This document shows positions 1 through 11,790 of a DNA stretch of 64,000 nucleotides, one piece after another; the stretch's first letter is position 1; the number at the start of each line of letters is the position of its first letter. The stretch spans positions 20,968,949 to 21,032,948 of the forward strand of contig ML677333.1 in NCBI GenBank assembly GCA_007922305.1, in the 5' to 3' direction. Both the position numbers and the translations under genes were made by a program. Origin of the DNA: Dermatemys mawii. Its lineage: Eukaryota; Chordata; Testudines; Dermatemydidae. The notes beneath the pieces are model-generated. The model did no database searches. It was not told where the DNA came from and saw nothing but the letters and a program-made list of their open reading frames with translations.

Positions 1-865
1 GAGTTCTAAATTGGCTGTTACTCTCAAGAAAGATCTTGGAGTCATTCTGGATAGTTCTCTGAAAACATCTGATAAATGTGTGGTGGCAGTCTTAAAGCTA
101 ACAGAACGTTAAGAACCATTAGGAAAGGGATTTATATTAAGAAAAAAATATTATAAATATATTTATATTAAGACAAAAAATATCACAATGCCACTATATA
201 AATGCATGATATGCCCACCCCTGGAATGCTGTATGCAGTTTTGGTTGCCCCATCTCAAAGAAGATATATTAGAATTGGAAAAGGTACAGAAAAGGGCAAC
301 AAAATGATATAGGGTAGGGCACAGTTTCCATACAAGGAGAGATTAGTATGACTGGGACTGTTCATCTTGGAAGAGATGACTGAAGGGGGGATAGGAGACA
401 GATCTATAAAATGATGAATAGTGTGGAGAAAGAAAAAAAGAAGTGTTTACCCCTGAACATAATAGAAGGGCCAGGGGTCACCCAATGAAATTAATTGGGA
501 ACAGGTTTAATACAAACATAAGGATGTCCTTCTTCACACAATGTACAATCAACCTGTGGAACCCATTGCCAGGGGATGTAGTGAAGGCCAAAAGTATAAC
601 TGGGTTCAGAAAAAGAACTAAATGAGTTAATGGATGATAGGTCCATCAGTGGCTATAGCCAAGATGGACAGGGATACAACTCCATGCTCTGGGTGTCCCT
701 AAACTACTGACTGACAGAAGCTGGGACTGGACAATATCACTCAATAATTGTCCTGTTCTGTTCATTTCTGCTGAAGCATTTATCACTGGCCATTGCTGGA
801 AGACAGGAGACTGAGTTAGATGGACCATTGGTCTGACCCGCTATTGCCATTCCCATATTCTTAGT
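1..865 (+). mobile_element. CR1 LINE, 3' fragment (5' end outside window)
   Basis: This is the end of a CR1 non-LTR retrotransposon. Near position 30 the plus strand reads DLGVILDSSLKTSDK, part of the conserved block after the reverse transcriptase domain. At about 480-620 it reads KLIGNRFNTNIRMSFF followed by NLWNPLPGDVVKAK, the usual C-terminal CR1 block. The 3' untranslated part ends with the turtle-type phrase around 'gaccattggtctgaccc' and stops near 865. Many stops and frameshifts make it a dead fossil copy. The family assignment comes from knowledge of reptile CR1; the exact subfamily was not determined. Confidence 0.85.
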
Positions 866-1089
866 CCTATGTCAGCCAGCCATTGAGTCCATTGTTGTTT
901 TTAACTCTTCTATTTATAAACTTCTATCCCCCTTTTCTCCTTTGTTGGCTCAGTTGGTGAATAGAGTGGGGTGCCCCTAATAAAAGCTTCCTATAGAGCC
1001 TCAGAATCTCTACTAATCATGTCCAGTAGGTTCCACAGCCTGTTCTGGGTTGTCCTGCTGTGTCCTCTGCACAGGTGCAGAAACAGAGT

Positions 1090-1370
1090 ATCCAACTAAG
1101 GCCAAGTTAAGCTGACCCAGGTACATCGCTCAGGAGTATTAAAATTCCACTCAGAGCAAATTAGTTAAGATGACCTCACCCCCCAGTGTAGACAGCACTC
1201 GGTCAACAGAAGAATTCTTCTGTCAACCTAGCTGCTACTGCTCAGGGAGATGGATTAACTACACTGATGGAAGAACTTATCCCCCGCTGTAATGAGCATC
1301 CCCACTGAAGCGTTATAGCAGTGCAACTGCAGATGTGCCAGTGTAGCATTTCAAGAATAGACTAGTTCTA
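1090..1370. mobile_element. Probable Harbinger-type MITE, degenerate
   Basis: The stretch contains 'cagtgtagacagc' near 1180, an internal imperfect palindrome near 1205-1230 (aagaattcttctgtc region) and 'gccagtgtagcatttc' near 1335. These phrases are typical of turtle MITEs whose ends read GTGTAGAC. Clean terminal inverted repeats and a target duplication cannot be fixed by eye, so the borders are approximate. Confidence 0.35.
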
Positions 1371-1630
1371 ACATCCATGTCCCCTACTCACTGCTTCACT
1401 TCTACTCACCTAGAGAAACAAAGTCATATGCTGCAGTATAAAGCATATGAGTTACAATAGCACTGACCTCATACTAGAAATGCTAAACATTTTTAATGAA
1501 AAGAGCAAGAAGTACTTGTAGCACCTTAGAGACTAACAAATGTATTTGGGAATAAGCTTTCGTGGGCTAAAACCCACTTCATCACATGCATGGATTGGAA
1601 AATACAGTTGGAAGATATATAGATAGATAG

Positions 1631-2038
1631 TGTGGCAAAATGCCTCCTTGACTCACTAGGCTCCAGCCCCTTTTGTTGCTCTAGCGAGGCAAGTGCTGTC
1701 CAGACAAACTGCCTAGAAGCTCCAGGGCAGGCTTTTCCTTCCCCTAATCACTTCTTTTTGGCTGGGTTTTCTTTCTTTGTCCAGGAAAAGCTGTCTCCCT
1801 TCATGGAGAGGCTCCCTGTCCTGCTGCCCATAACCAGCTAGCAGCCTTACTCTCTCTATCTTTCCTCCCCCTCTTCCTAGCTGGGGTTGATTTAAAAAGG
1901 ACTCTGACAGCCTTTTAATTGGGCTCAGCTGAACCTGCTTGAGCCACAGGTAACCTTACTCAGCCGGACCCACTTAGCCTGTCGTTACCTCTCTTACCAC
2001 CAGCCCCTCTGGTAACAGCCTGCTCTGGGTTTACCACA
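1631..2038. mobile_element. Candidate solo LTR inserted in the Penelope element
   Basis: The 408-bp block interrupts the expected Penelope sequence between 'agatagatag' and 'agacatccagagaacatg'. It starts TGTGGCAAAA and ends TTTACCACA, so the ends form a short imperfect inverted repeat with TG...CA termini, as in LTRs. No clean target duplication is visible, and no internal retroviral region is present. It could instead be another inserted repeat. The small ORF at 1632-1841 has no recognisable domain. Confidence 0.5.
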
Positions 2039-2399
2039 GCAGACATCCAGAGAACATGAAAAAATGTCTAACAAGAAAAATCAGTTAAGGTGGGCTATTA
2101 TCAGCAGAAGAAAACAACTTTTGTAGTGATAATCAGGATGGGACATTTCAAACAATTGACAAGAAAGTGTGACTAACAATAGGGAGAAAAATTAGCATGG
2201 GAAAATAGTTTTTAGTTTGTGTAATGACCCATCCACTCCCAGTCTTTATTCAAGCCTACTTAATGGTGTCTAGTTTGCAAAATAATTCCAGTTCTGCAGT
2301 TTCTCGTTGGAGTTTTTTTGTTGAAGAATTGCGACTTTTAGGTCTGTAATTGAGTGTCCAGGGAGGTTGAAGTGTTCTCCGACTGATTTTTGAATGTTA

Positions 2400-3265
2400 T
2401 AATTCTTGATGTCTGGTTTGTGTCCATTTCTTCTTTTGCATAGAGACTATCCAGTTTGGCCAATGTACATGGCAGAGAGGTATTGCTGGCTCATGATGGC
2501 ATATATCACATTGGTAGATGTGCAGGTGAACAAGCTCCTTGAATGTTGTCCCTTGAATAGATATGTGGACAGAGTTGGCGACAGGCTTTATTGCAAGGGT
2601 AGGTTCCTATGTTACTGTTTTGTTGTGTGGTTTGTGGTTGCTAGTGAGTATTTGCTTCAGGTTGGGGGGCTGTCTGTAAGTGAGGACTGGCTGGTCTCCC
2701 GAGGTCTGTGAGAGTGAGGGATCATCCTTCAGGACAGGTTGTAGATCCTTGTTGATGCACTGGAAAGGTTTTAGTTGGGGGCTGAAGGTGACGGCTAATG
2801 GCATTGTTACTTTCTTTGTTGGGCCTGTCTTGTAGTAGGTGACTTCTGGGTACTCTTCTGGCTCTGTCAGTCTGTTTCTTCACTTCAGCTGGTGGGTACT
2901 GAAGTTTTAAGAATGCGTGTTAACGATCTTGTAGGCGTTTGTCTCTATCCGAGGGATTAGAGCAAATGCGGTTTATCTTAGAGCTTGGCTGTAGTCAAGG
3001 GATTGTGTGGTGTGTCCTGGATGGAAGCTGGAGGCATATATGTAAGTATAGCGTCAGTAGGTTTCTGGTATAAGGTGGTTATGTGACCATTGCTTATTAG
3101 CACTGTAGTGCCCAGGAAGTGGATCTCTTGTATGGACTGGTCCAGGCTGAGGTTGATAGTGGGATGGAAATTGCTGAAATCATGATGGAATTCCTCAAGA
3201 GCTTCTTTTCCATGGTTCCGGATGACGAAGATGTCATCAATATAGCACAAGTAGAGTAGGAGCAT
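2400..3265 (-). pseudogene. Penelope-like reverse transcriptase / GIY-YIG nuclease, broken
   Basis: On the minus strand the first block (3265-2978) contains YIDDIF, the catalytic A/C-type signature of a reverse transcriptase, followed by HDFSNFHPTINLSLDQS, a stretch I know from reptile Penelope-like elements. A second block (2804-2607) reads PLAVTFSPQLKP and RQPPNLKQILTSNH. Near 2515-2450 it reads NVIYAIM, then about ten residues later MYIGQTG, which fits the two halves of a GIY-YIG endonuclease. Two cysteines usual between these halves are replaced by Ser and Tyr in this copy. Frameshifts separate the blocks, and the 5' half is lost in the gap. Penelope elements use this protein for target-primed reverse transcription. 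Confidence 0.8.
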
Positions 3266-3275
3266 TAGGGGGCAA

Positions 3276-3375
3276 NNNNNNNNNNNNNNNNNNNNNNNNN
3301 NNNNNNNNNNNNNNNNNNNNNNNNNNNNNNNNNNNNNNNNNNNNNNNNNNNNNNNNNNNNNNNNNNNNNNNNNNN
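3276..3375. other. Assembly gap (100 N)
   Basis: A run of exactly 100 N, the standard placeholder for a gap of unknown size. It falls inside the Penelope-like element, between its minus-strand body and the inverted plus-strand terminus. An unassembled inverted repeat is a likely cause, and the true missing length may differ. Confidence 0.98.
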
Positions 3376-3505
3376 TCCTTCTGTATTTTTCACTCCATGC
3401 ATCTCATGAAGTGGGTTTTAGCCCATGAAAGCTAAAATTGCCACCAGTACTCCTCGTTCTTTTTGCTGATACAGACTAACACAGCTACCACTCTGGTTTC
3501 TAGTG

Positions 3506-4737
3506 AAGATTCTCTTCTGCAATCACCCCCATTCTCACAAAGCAATTGTTTTCTCTTGACTATTTCTATTTTTCCTTGACTCTTTCTATTTCTATATGAA
3601 ATTTGAAATTTAAACTTTCAGCTATTTGTGGGATATTTATGCACAAAAATGCTGTAGGTTATTATTTTTTTTGAAAGAAGCAGTATGTTTTATCCTACAT
3701 ATAGAACTCAGAGAGTTGAATAAATTTCATTCAAACTTCCCCAAAACAGCAGAAACAAAAAATAAATAAGTAAATAAAAACACCTGAACTCAAACCAAAT
3801 AACCCAGCTATCTTTTGGCTGAAGTCAGCTATGGAAGGGTAATTTGGGAGAAGGGAATGGGAACATTATTATAACTGCTCAGTTTTTTATGAGAGACTTA
3901 ATTATAGTTTTGGATGCTGTGACAGATATAAAGTCACTTCATCTGTATACAGATACAGAAAGATTATGAGTTACTGGTTTACCCCTTTTAATTTACATTC
4001 TCATTTTAGGGTTTTTTAACTAGCAAATCTAGGATGCCACAATAGATGATATATGTATACACAAGTACACAAACTGGTTACATGCATGTGACTGATTGAC
4101 ACCAAATACTTTAGGCAAGAAATAATCTGAGATCCTGTCTCTCTTGCAAAGTGGTCTCTCTTGCAAAGTGGTCAGCTTCATTTTCTATCTTTCTGACTTT
4201 AGGGTCATCTCTGAATGATGAAACAACAATGCTAGTCCATTGTAACATCCTCCATTCATTCAGCAGTAGTTTCCCAGATAAACTAGAAAGAACAACAGTT
4301 TATCAGTGGCCCTAATCTCAGGTGCAAGTAGGGTGACCTGGTGTCTCCAGGAATTAAAGATTAATCTTTAATTAAATATTATATCATGTGATGAAACCTC
4401 CAGGAATACATTCAACCAAAATTGGCAATTCTAGGCACAACACATACCCTTCATACATGGATATGGTGAGAGAATATTGTCTCACACTGATGCATAAGGA
4501 CATATTCACCATTACGGACTGGCAGCTTTGTGCCGCTCTGGTGAGGCAAGCTAGTGATCACTCTGCACAGCAGCTAGTTAAGTCAGCAGTATGGCTTGTT
4601 TGCCTTGCTGTAGGAGCACAAAGCAGCCAAAGCATACCAATGACTCTGTCTGTTCCAGGGTTTCAGTGACTGCACTGGGTAAGGCCTGCTTTCTTTGCCC
4701 GTATTTCCTCCATTCCTAGTGCTTGCTGAAGACTTGA
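3506..4737. other. No gene recognised; 17-bp tandem duplication inside
   Basis: AT-rich sequence without a supported coding region. At 4137-4170 a 17-bp unit (gtctctcttgcaaagtg) is present twice, perfectly and in tandem. The 93-codon ORF at 4388-4669 has no known motif and is within chance expectation. Confidence 0.6.
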
Positions 4738-4805
4738 GATCAGAATTAGCCCTCATTTACACCAGTGTAAATTGAACTTACACTAGTGTAAGTGAAATCA
4801 AGAAG
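4738..4805. repeat. Palindromic TTACAC...GTGTAA repeat fragment
   Basis: Two adjoining palindromes, 'tttacaccagtgtaaa' and 'cttacactagtgtaag', lie within 45 bp. This pattern is common in a short non-coding repeat of reptiles and birds whose ends read 'ggcctgattct'. A related and fuller copy is at 36618-36777. Confidence 0.45.
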
Positions 4806-7168
4806 GGATCCCTGAATTTACAATATAATCTAGTAAATAAATTAAGTTCACTGTGATTGTATTTTCTGAAATATGCAGGGCTAGATCTTGACTTGGATTA
4901 TATTTCTGCACAGGGGAGCGAGAGGGTGTCAAACTCCCATTATGTCCCTGTGTGAGCTGTCCAGGACACGGGTCTGGGTAGGTAGGAGTAAGCAGGTACT
5001 GTACGGCCTGCTCACATGCTCCCCACCCATATGCTCCAAAGAGAGCTGAGCCAGCACAGGGAGCGTTGTAGTTTGCTATTAGCAGAACTCAAATTGTGAC
5101 TCAGAGTCACGATGCCTCCTGGGGCTACTTCTTCCATGATGCAGTTTATATACCACCCCTTGTTTAGAGCTGCACTTGGTGACCCAGTCTACCCCATACA
5201 CACTATAATTAGAAGAAATGTTACTGTAAGGTTCAAAATGTATTGCTTATCTATGTGCATAAAGTATCCATAAATGGGCAGAAAAAATCATCATTTATAA
5301 CATTGCCAGGCACCGCCTGATGGTACTTTATGCTGATCATGTCATCTCTTGATAGTAGGAGACATTAACAATTCTAGGTCAACAGCACTGTCTTGCTTTT
5401 TCAAGTAATTTGTTAAATTCATCCTTATTTTGAAGCTAATCCTGGAAGCTGTGTTTCACCATTTAAAAATGTCTGTTAGCCCTAGCTAGTCCATTGCAAT
5501 GCACTGTAGTCCAGAAGGACCCTTTTCTCTCTCAGAAAGCTGCTTCAGGAATGTTAAGTGACATGATCAACTACATCCGGCAAAGTGTAAAGGGGAATAT
5601 TTGCATCTCCTGGTGTGTTGTAGTCAATTATGACCAAAATATATAAAGTTTGTGGGAAATAATCACAGTATTAAGTCATCCAGTAGTAGTAAGTCTCCGG
5701 AGAGGTATCATCTGAGAAATTGATGTTCTAGTAAAGTCACTTTTTTGAGGGGTGGGGGTGGGGGTGCTGAAATATGATGAATGTAGCTTTTGTAGTTGTG
5801 CTCTGTAGAAGAGTGACTCAACAGCTTGTGGCTGGACACAGCACTGTAGGACCTTCCTTCCCATCGGTGGCTTCATCTCTCAGCTATTCAGGCCCTGTGG
5901 TGGGCCAATTCTCCTCATTGGTTGGCTGTCTGGGCAAGTCATGTGCAGTCTCATCCCCTCTGGAGTGAAACAGTCTTAAATAAACAGTGTCCAGCACAAT
6001 AATGGTCATCAATACCATATCTTCTGCCCCTCCTAGACTCTTCTTCAATCCCACTCTTCTTTCTGAGTAGCAGGCTCTCAGGTTCTTCCCTGCATCCCCC
6101 AGCAGGAGACACAACCCCAAATGAAACTAAACACATCTTAAACTACTTCTGTCTGACCTGGGCTTGAGCTTGTAGTCCCCCTGGGTTCTCCACAGCTCAC
6201 TGTTCCTCTTTGGGAACACTGACCTACAGGGCTACCTCCCTGGAGCCTTGCACCTGTCTCATGGACCACCACAGGACTAGTTCCAACTTCATAACTTCCC
6301 TGTAGTCATTCTCCTACAGAAAGGGAATTCTGGGCCCCTTTGTTCCAAATCTCTCCTTCCTTCATCAGTCACCCACTCGCTCCCCAGAGCACCACTCCTC
6401 CTTTTCTGAAATAGCCCCAGCCCTTCCCTGCGGCATCTGATAAGTAATTGAGCCTGACATCCCTCCAGGGGCAACAAAGTGAGCTAATTTAGCTTTCAGA
6501 CTCCTGTTAACCCTTGCCTACCAATGTGAGGTTTATACATCCCATCACATGCTCTAACATGTAAGAGGATGTACTGCAGGAGTCTCAGTGAATGTATTGA
6601 CACCAAAGTCAAGAATGCAGTTCACCAAAGCACCTGAGTACATGCTTAAAGTTTAGCATGGAGATGGACTGCTGAATCAGAGCTCTTGATAGTGATTTGA
6701 AACTGAGTACTAACTGCAAATTAGTTCCTGAGTGCCTGTAAAACATCCGTTCCTTATACTAGCTCTGTCAAAGTCCAAACATGCAAGTCCCTTGAGATTC
6801 AGTCTTGTGTTTGCAGCTCAGTTAATACCTTTTTCACTATGCCTCTTCCAGGCCTATTGATTTCTGTAAACCCTCCTCCCTGAAATCCTCTAAGATTACA
6901 TTATTGTGCAAATAATTTAAGCAAAGGGTTTGTTCCTTCTGTTTCTTCAGTGTCAGTTTTTTAAATCTGCAACTACATCTACAAACTTTGAACTGCTGAT
7001 GTGTTTCATAAGTGTCTTATTTCTTGCCAAGAGCACTAGTTAAGTTAACTATGCACTGCGTGTTTCCAGGATAACAGTTTAGATGATTCCAGCTTCTTGT
7101 CACTAATGGTGACAAGTGCACAACAAATTTCCCACAGGATTCCAGCACTGTGAGATGGATGAGCCTGA
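4806..7168. other. No gene recognised
   Basis: Mixed sequence with no supported exon or named repeat. The ORFs at 5676-6136 and 6289-6477 have no motif and low complexity. A G-rich stretch at about 5749-5765 has only three strong G runs. Confidence 0.5.
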
Positions 7169-7452
7169 GCCCTGGTCTACACTCGGGGGAGGGAGAGATT
7201 GACCTAACATACACAACTTCAGCTGTGTGAATAGCCTACCTGAAGTCAACATATTCAGGTCGACGTATCTCGGCATCTTCATGGCGCTGAGTTCACTCCC
7301 CCCTCGACTCCACCTGCGCCTCTTGGTGGAGTTCCAGAGTTGATGGGAAAGCGCTTGGGGATCGATTTGTCATGTCTAGCTGAGATGCGATAAACCAGTG
7401 CCCGAAAGAATGATCTCTACCCGCTGATCTGGCGCATAGTGTAGGCCTGGCC
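7169..7452 (+). mobile_element. PIF/Harbinger-type MITE
   Basis: The left end reads GCCCTGGTCTACACT; the inverted right end reads GGCCAGGCCTACACT. The right flank is TTA and the left flank TGA, a decayed form of the TTA duplication made by PIF/Harbinger. Inside are 'caacttcagctgtgtg' and 'gatcgatttgtcatg', decayed versions of two hairpin arms that are much better preserved in the related copy at 48413-48698, which lies in the opposite orientation. It is non-coding and was mobilised by a transposase encoded elsewhere. Confidence 0.75.
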
Positions 7453-7911
7453 TTAGTTTAAACAGAGCTCCTCTCTGTATCAAAGAATGAACTGCACCAC
7501 ATTCATAAGCAAGAACAGTCTGTAGAATGAGTGGATTGCCAATAGATCCAGAGGGGACTTTCATGACCACCTTTCCTTTGTTTGTGGTTACGTGGGAGGG
7601 AGGCCTTGAAACATTTTTCTGTTGTAATATGGCATCATGACATGGGAGAGGTTGAGAATCATGGCCCTATGTAATCTTATACAGAATCTTCCTGTTCTTC
7701 CTAATCTTATTATGCCAAATCTGACATAGTGGACTTCAAATATCAGGCTCCCAGTCACAGAGTGAAACACACATGAAAGACTAAGGGCTGCCTGACAGTC
7801 ATGGATTGAAGGAGCAGGGGCATGCTGTCTTTTTCCATCTGAAAGACACGAGGAAAGGTTTCTGGGGACTGCAGCTGGTGTTCGTCAGGGAATTGCTTTC
7901 TATTACACTCC

Positions 7912-8158
7912 CAGGGCCGGTGCAAGCACTAGGCGACCTAAGCGGTCGCCTAGGACAGCACAGTTTTTGAAGGCGGCATTTTGCCACCGTCAGCGGCATT
8001 TCAGCGGCAGCTCCTCTCCTCTTCAGCAGCATTTCGGTAGCGACTCCTTGTTGCCTCTTCGGATCCTCGGTGGTATTTCGGTGGCGACTCCTCCTGTGAT
8101 CTTCCACTTCTGTTTTTCTTCGCCACCTAGGGCAGCAAAAAAGCTGACACCGACATTG
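7912..8158 (+). mobile_element. hAT non-autonomous element
   Basis: The element starts CAGGGCCGGTGCAAGC and ends with the inverted CAATGTCGGTGTCAGC. It is flanked by TACACTCC (7904-7911) and TACACTTC (8159-8166), an 8-bp target duplication with one mismatch, the hallmark of hAT. The small ORFs inside (7799-8107 minus, 7967-8170 plus) follow GC-rich repeat sequence and are not genes. Confidence 0.85.
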
Positions 8159-8166
8159 TACACTTC

Positions 8167-10044
8167 ATGAGTTTTGCGTGTTTGAGTGGTAAATTATACC
8201 TCGGACAATTAATCACAGTATAATTTGCTGTGATTAAAGATTATAGCTGGTATTTTATGGAGGTTCATGAAAGACTTCCTCACAAATAACCCCAAGTTTG
8301 TGAACCATGTTTCTGTTGCCCCAAACCTCCGCTATAATTGCTTAAAACCCCTTCTGAACATTTGAATAATAAACTGTCTGGTCATGCTTTGGAACATTCT
8401 TGTGATGGAAATACCATTTTCCCATAATATTTTGGATAACATTTGTGATGAAGTGAAGCATAATATGGCTGCGTCCTGGCACTGTTGTACATAACAGAAC
8501 ACCCTGATATTAAGATTGCTATTCAGAAATAGTCCAGCATCCTTTGCAGACAGTTCTTGATGAGGCAGGTTCAATCAGTTTCATTAGGGATTCTGGAGCA
8601 TGTGTGTCTGAGAGGTGAGAAGTAGAGATTTCAGTTGCTGAAAACAGAGAAGGGGCTGGAGTAGAGAAATGACAAGGTAATATAAGTCCAGAAGCATCTG
8701 AAAATGGGATGACCCAAGAGGATAATTAAAGTGAAAGAACAGGAGCACATGTCAATGGAGACAGCTTGTCTGGTAGTCATGATGTTGATTCTTTAGTATG
8801 TTTCAATGGGGTGGGCTTATCAGCCAGCCTGGTTGTATACTTCAGCATTGCTCATCTTTTAATCTTTTCTTCTGAGGAGGTAACATTTTCCTGAAAGCAG
8901 CATGAATTGAATAATTAAAAATAAATAGGCTGAAATCAGCCAAATATCCATTCCAAAGTCATGTTGGCAAAAATTTCCCCTTTAACAAAGTTTGCTTATT
9001 TGGATTTATAAAATAAAATAAAATAAATAATAATAATTAATAATATAATTAATTTAATTAATAAAGCACCTTTCTAAAAGCTCTGGGCTGCCTGCCTTTA
9101 TTTAAATATACATACAAGGAGAGATTCTCCCGCCAACCCGGTCTCCATATGCATCCCTATGAGTATATGGGGACTGTAAACACTGCTCTGCTTGCAAGCC
9201 TCTTCAAAGGGGATGGGGATTTGCTAGGGATGAAAGGGCACATCTCCAGTAGCACATTACACTAGGGAGATTCTGGGTCATTACCCAAAAGGCTGCTTTA
9301 AATTAGAGCAAGTCCTTGGGCTGCTGTAATTTTCACCGAGTTCTTATCAGTTCCCAGCTAGCCTAGGATCCAGGCAGTAGAAAGGTGACTTAAAACCATC
9401 CTTGACCTTCTGCCTCTTGGGCTGCTTTTTCTATGCTATGCTTTCAAGGGAGGCATTGACAATAGTCCCCCCAAATTATATAATCTGCCTCCCCAAAGAC
9501 TATAGCCATAAGCAAATCGGTCCAATCATAATAGCCGGCTGATGCTGCACTCTGTCTCTGAACCTATCCTTCAATAAATCCACCTTCCCAAAGCCCTGAA
9601 AAAGAGCCGAGCTTTGCCACAAGCTGCAATATTGTTCAATCTCAGACAAAGCTCAGGTGGGCAGTAAAACCAAAGTTATTGTTTTAAGGGAAAGACATTC
9701 ATTATAAGAGAGTGTGTTTGTGCTGGAGGGGAAAAAAAATCAAACCATGTTATGAATGTGAATCCTTCCTGCACCATCAAACATTGCTTAAGGCACGAGC
9801 AAGGCTCTACTATCCCTGTCCTTTGCATAAAAGATTTGTGAAACCTAAATTTAAGTAGTGACGGTTCTTAAAAATAAACCTTATGTGTTCTTTCTTTCAT
9901 GCTTTCTTTGCTATCATTTGCTCTTGACCAGATAGGGTGATTTGCTTGAAGTCCTCTGTTCTTTTCTGTATAATCTTGAATCCTGCGGGGGAGGGGCACT
10001 GCTATTTTAGACAGTATTGTGGGCTAAAGGGTGATCACACTTGG
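8167..10044. other. No gene recognised; AT-rich simple stretch
   Basis: No supported exon. At about 9008-9065 there is a low-complexity run of AAAT/AAT units ending in AATTAATTTAATTAATA. The rest is ordinary AT-rich sequence. Confidence 0.6.
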
Positions 10045-10275
10045 TGGCATTGTAGTGTATGGATGTAACTCTGGACTGAGACTTAGAAGGCATGGTTCTG
10101 CTACTGGCCTGCCTGGTGATTTTGAGTGAGTCACTTTGCCTCTGTGCTTCAGTTTCCCCATCTTTAAAATGCAGATAATGATACTGCCCTCCTTTTCAAA
10201 ACACTTTCAGGTCTACTGATGAAAAGTGCTACATAAAAGCTACATGTGGTATTATTAATTATTATTATTAATAAT
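10045..10275 (+). mobile_element. MIR-type SINE
   Basis: The stretch follows the MIR order: a glucose of 'ggttctgctactggcc', then 'gtgagtcactttgcctctgtgcttcagtttcccc' split over 10125-10160, then 'aaatgcagataatgatactg', ending in an A/T-rich ATTATT tail near 10255. This is an old tRNA-CORE SINE shared by amniotes, with no coding capacity. Confidence 0.8.
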
Positions 10276-11020
10276 AAAGATGCTATCTCTGGAAATGCCA
10301 AGGCTGGTGTCCTGTTCTCAACCTGGTCAGTGAAATGAATAGCTAATAATGCTGACAGTTAACTCTTCAGAGTAAATACCTCATTGAGATGAAGTGAGGA
10401 ATTCACACTTCTGGTTATAGCTGTTGTTTTACACTCTTAGGTTACGTCTACAGTACAAAATTATTTCAAATTTATGGAAGTCGATTTTTCTGAACAGATT
10501 GTATACATTCAATTGTGTGTGTCTCCACTAAATGCGCTAAGTCGGCAGAGTGCGTTCACAGTATCGAGGTTAGCATCAGCTCTTGAAGCAGTGCACTGTT
10601 GGTAGCTATGCCACAGTTCCTGTAGTTTCTGCTGCCCATTGGAATTCTGGGTTTAGTTCCCAGTGCGTGATGGGGCAAAAACATTCTTGAGGGTTTTCCT
10701 GGGCGCATCTCATCAGACCCCTTTTTCCATGCAGACGCCATACTGCTTTCAGCAGATGGTGCAAAACGACTGCTTTCCTGCTCTCCTGGTGCCATGAATC
10801 CACTTTGCAGATCCTCTCGTCCTTTTGAATAAATATCTATTCTTGTGGCATCCACCACTTCCGCTGCCACTCTGCTCTCCTGCTTGTGCCTCGATAGTGA
10901 ATTTTTCCATGTTGTCTGTCATGGGCTCCCAGGAACGTATGTTCTTCCTCCGGAAATGTGCGCAGCGCTAACCGTCGTCATCCGCTGCCACTCTGCTCTC
11001 CTGCAGATGCCACGGCAAGC

Positions 11021-11254
11021 ATGGAGCTTGCTCAGCTCATTGCTTCTGTTGTGCGCCTTGTAAACACCTCGTGCATTATCCTGCAGTATGTGCAGAACAT
11101 GCAAAAGCAACCGAGGAGGTGACGACAGTGACTTGTGACAGTGTGACAGTTCTGTTTGTTTCTCCTTGATGAAAATCCACCCCTTTGGTTGACTCTAATT
11201 CCCTGTAAGCCAACCAACGCCTCCACTTCGATCACTACTTTCAGAGGCAATAAA
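11021..11254 (+). pseudogene. Harbinger nuclease remnant: N-terminus plus 3' UTR
   Basis: An ATG at 11021 opens 33 codons (MELAQLIASVVRLVNTS, then IILQYVQNMQKQPRR) and ends at TGA 11120-11122. The sequence then passes straight into 'gtgacagttctgtttgtttc', the usual 3' untranslated part, with a poly(A) signal AATAAA at 11249-11254. In the full-length family as I remember it, several hundred codons holding the DDE nuclease lie between these parts, so about 1 kb or more is deleted. The deletion size is an inference. Confidence 0.65.
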
Positions 11255-11272
11255 GTCATTGGTGTTTCAAAA

Positions 11273-11790
11273 TCATGCATTCTTTTTAAATTCGTCACAT
11301 AAATAGGGGGAAAACTCGCAAGGTAGCCTGGGAGAGGGGTGTGAGGAGGGAAGCACCGGGTGGGGTGGTGGAGGAGGGAAAGACAAGGCCACACTACGGT
11401 TCAAAAATTCTTGAATGCCAGCCTTCTGTTGCTTGGGCAGTCCTCTGGGGTGGAGTGGCTGGGGGTCCGTAGTCTCCCTACCCCGCATTCTTGGGCATCT
11501 GGGTGAGGAGGATATGGAACTTAGGGAGGAGTGCAGGCGGTTATACAGGGGCTGCAGCAGCAGTCTGTGCTCCTGCTGCCCTTCCTGCAGCTCCACCAGA
11601 CGCCTGAGCTTGTCGGTTTGCTCCCATATTAGGCTCATTAGCCTCTGGGACGGAGATGATAGTGGGAGCGTAGAAGCATTTGCAGCTGCAGGAGGAAAAG
11701 AAGGGAGAGTAGTATTTAAAAAGATACATTCTGGAGAACAAAGGGAAAACTATTTCACACTGAATCAAGCAATCCACATTACATAGCACC
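11273..11790 (-). pseudogene. Harbinger Myb/SANT-like partner, C-terminal remnant
   Basis: Minus-strand reading contains LRRLVELQEGQQEHRLLLQP, followed by a Ser/Pro-rich tail with SSISSSPRCPRMRGRE. This Gln/Leu-rich coiled stretch and tail are typical of the C-terminus of the Myb-like protein of reptile Harbinger elements, which helps bring the nuclease to DNA. The N-terminal Myb/SANT helices are not seen. The ORFs called at 11415-11786 plus and 11541-11789 minus are other frames over the same sequence. Confidence 0.6.

Larger units (their letters stand above)
1500..3505 (-). mobile_element. Penelope-like retroelement with inverted terminal copies, interrupted
   Basis: The body lies on the minus strand. 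Its 3' terminal part is at about 1503-1612 (reverse complement of the familiar turtle phrase 'cccacgaaagctta'). The coding remnant spans about 2400-3265. After the assembly gap, 3376-3505 carries the same 3' terminal sequence in the opposite (plus) orientation, so the element is bounded by inverted terminal repeats, as is common for Penelope-like elements. A candidate LTR (1631-2038) splits it. The target duplication was not resolved. Confidence 0.8.

Noticed and set aside
5745..5768. Possible G-quadruplex (GGGGTGGGGGTGGGGG)
   Set aside because: Only three separate long G runs are present; four are needed unless runs are split, so the case is weak.
11415..11786. 123-codon plus-strand ORF
   Set aside because: It is the antisense of the Harbinger Myb-like partner remnant.
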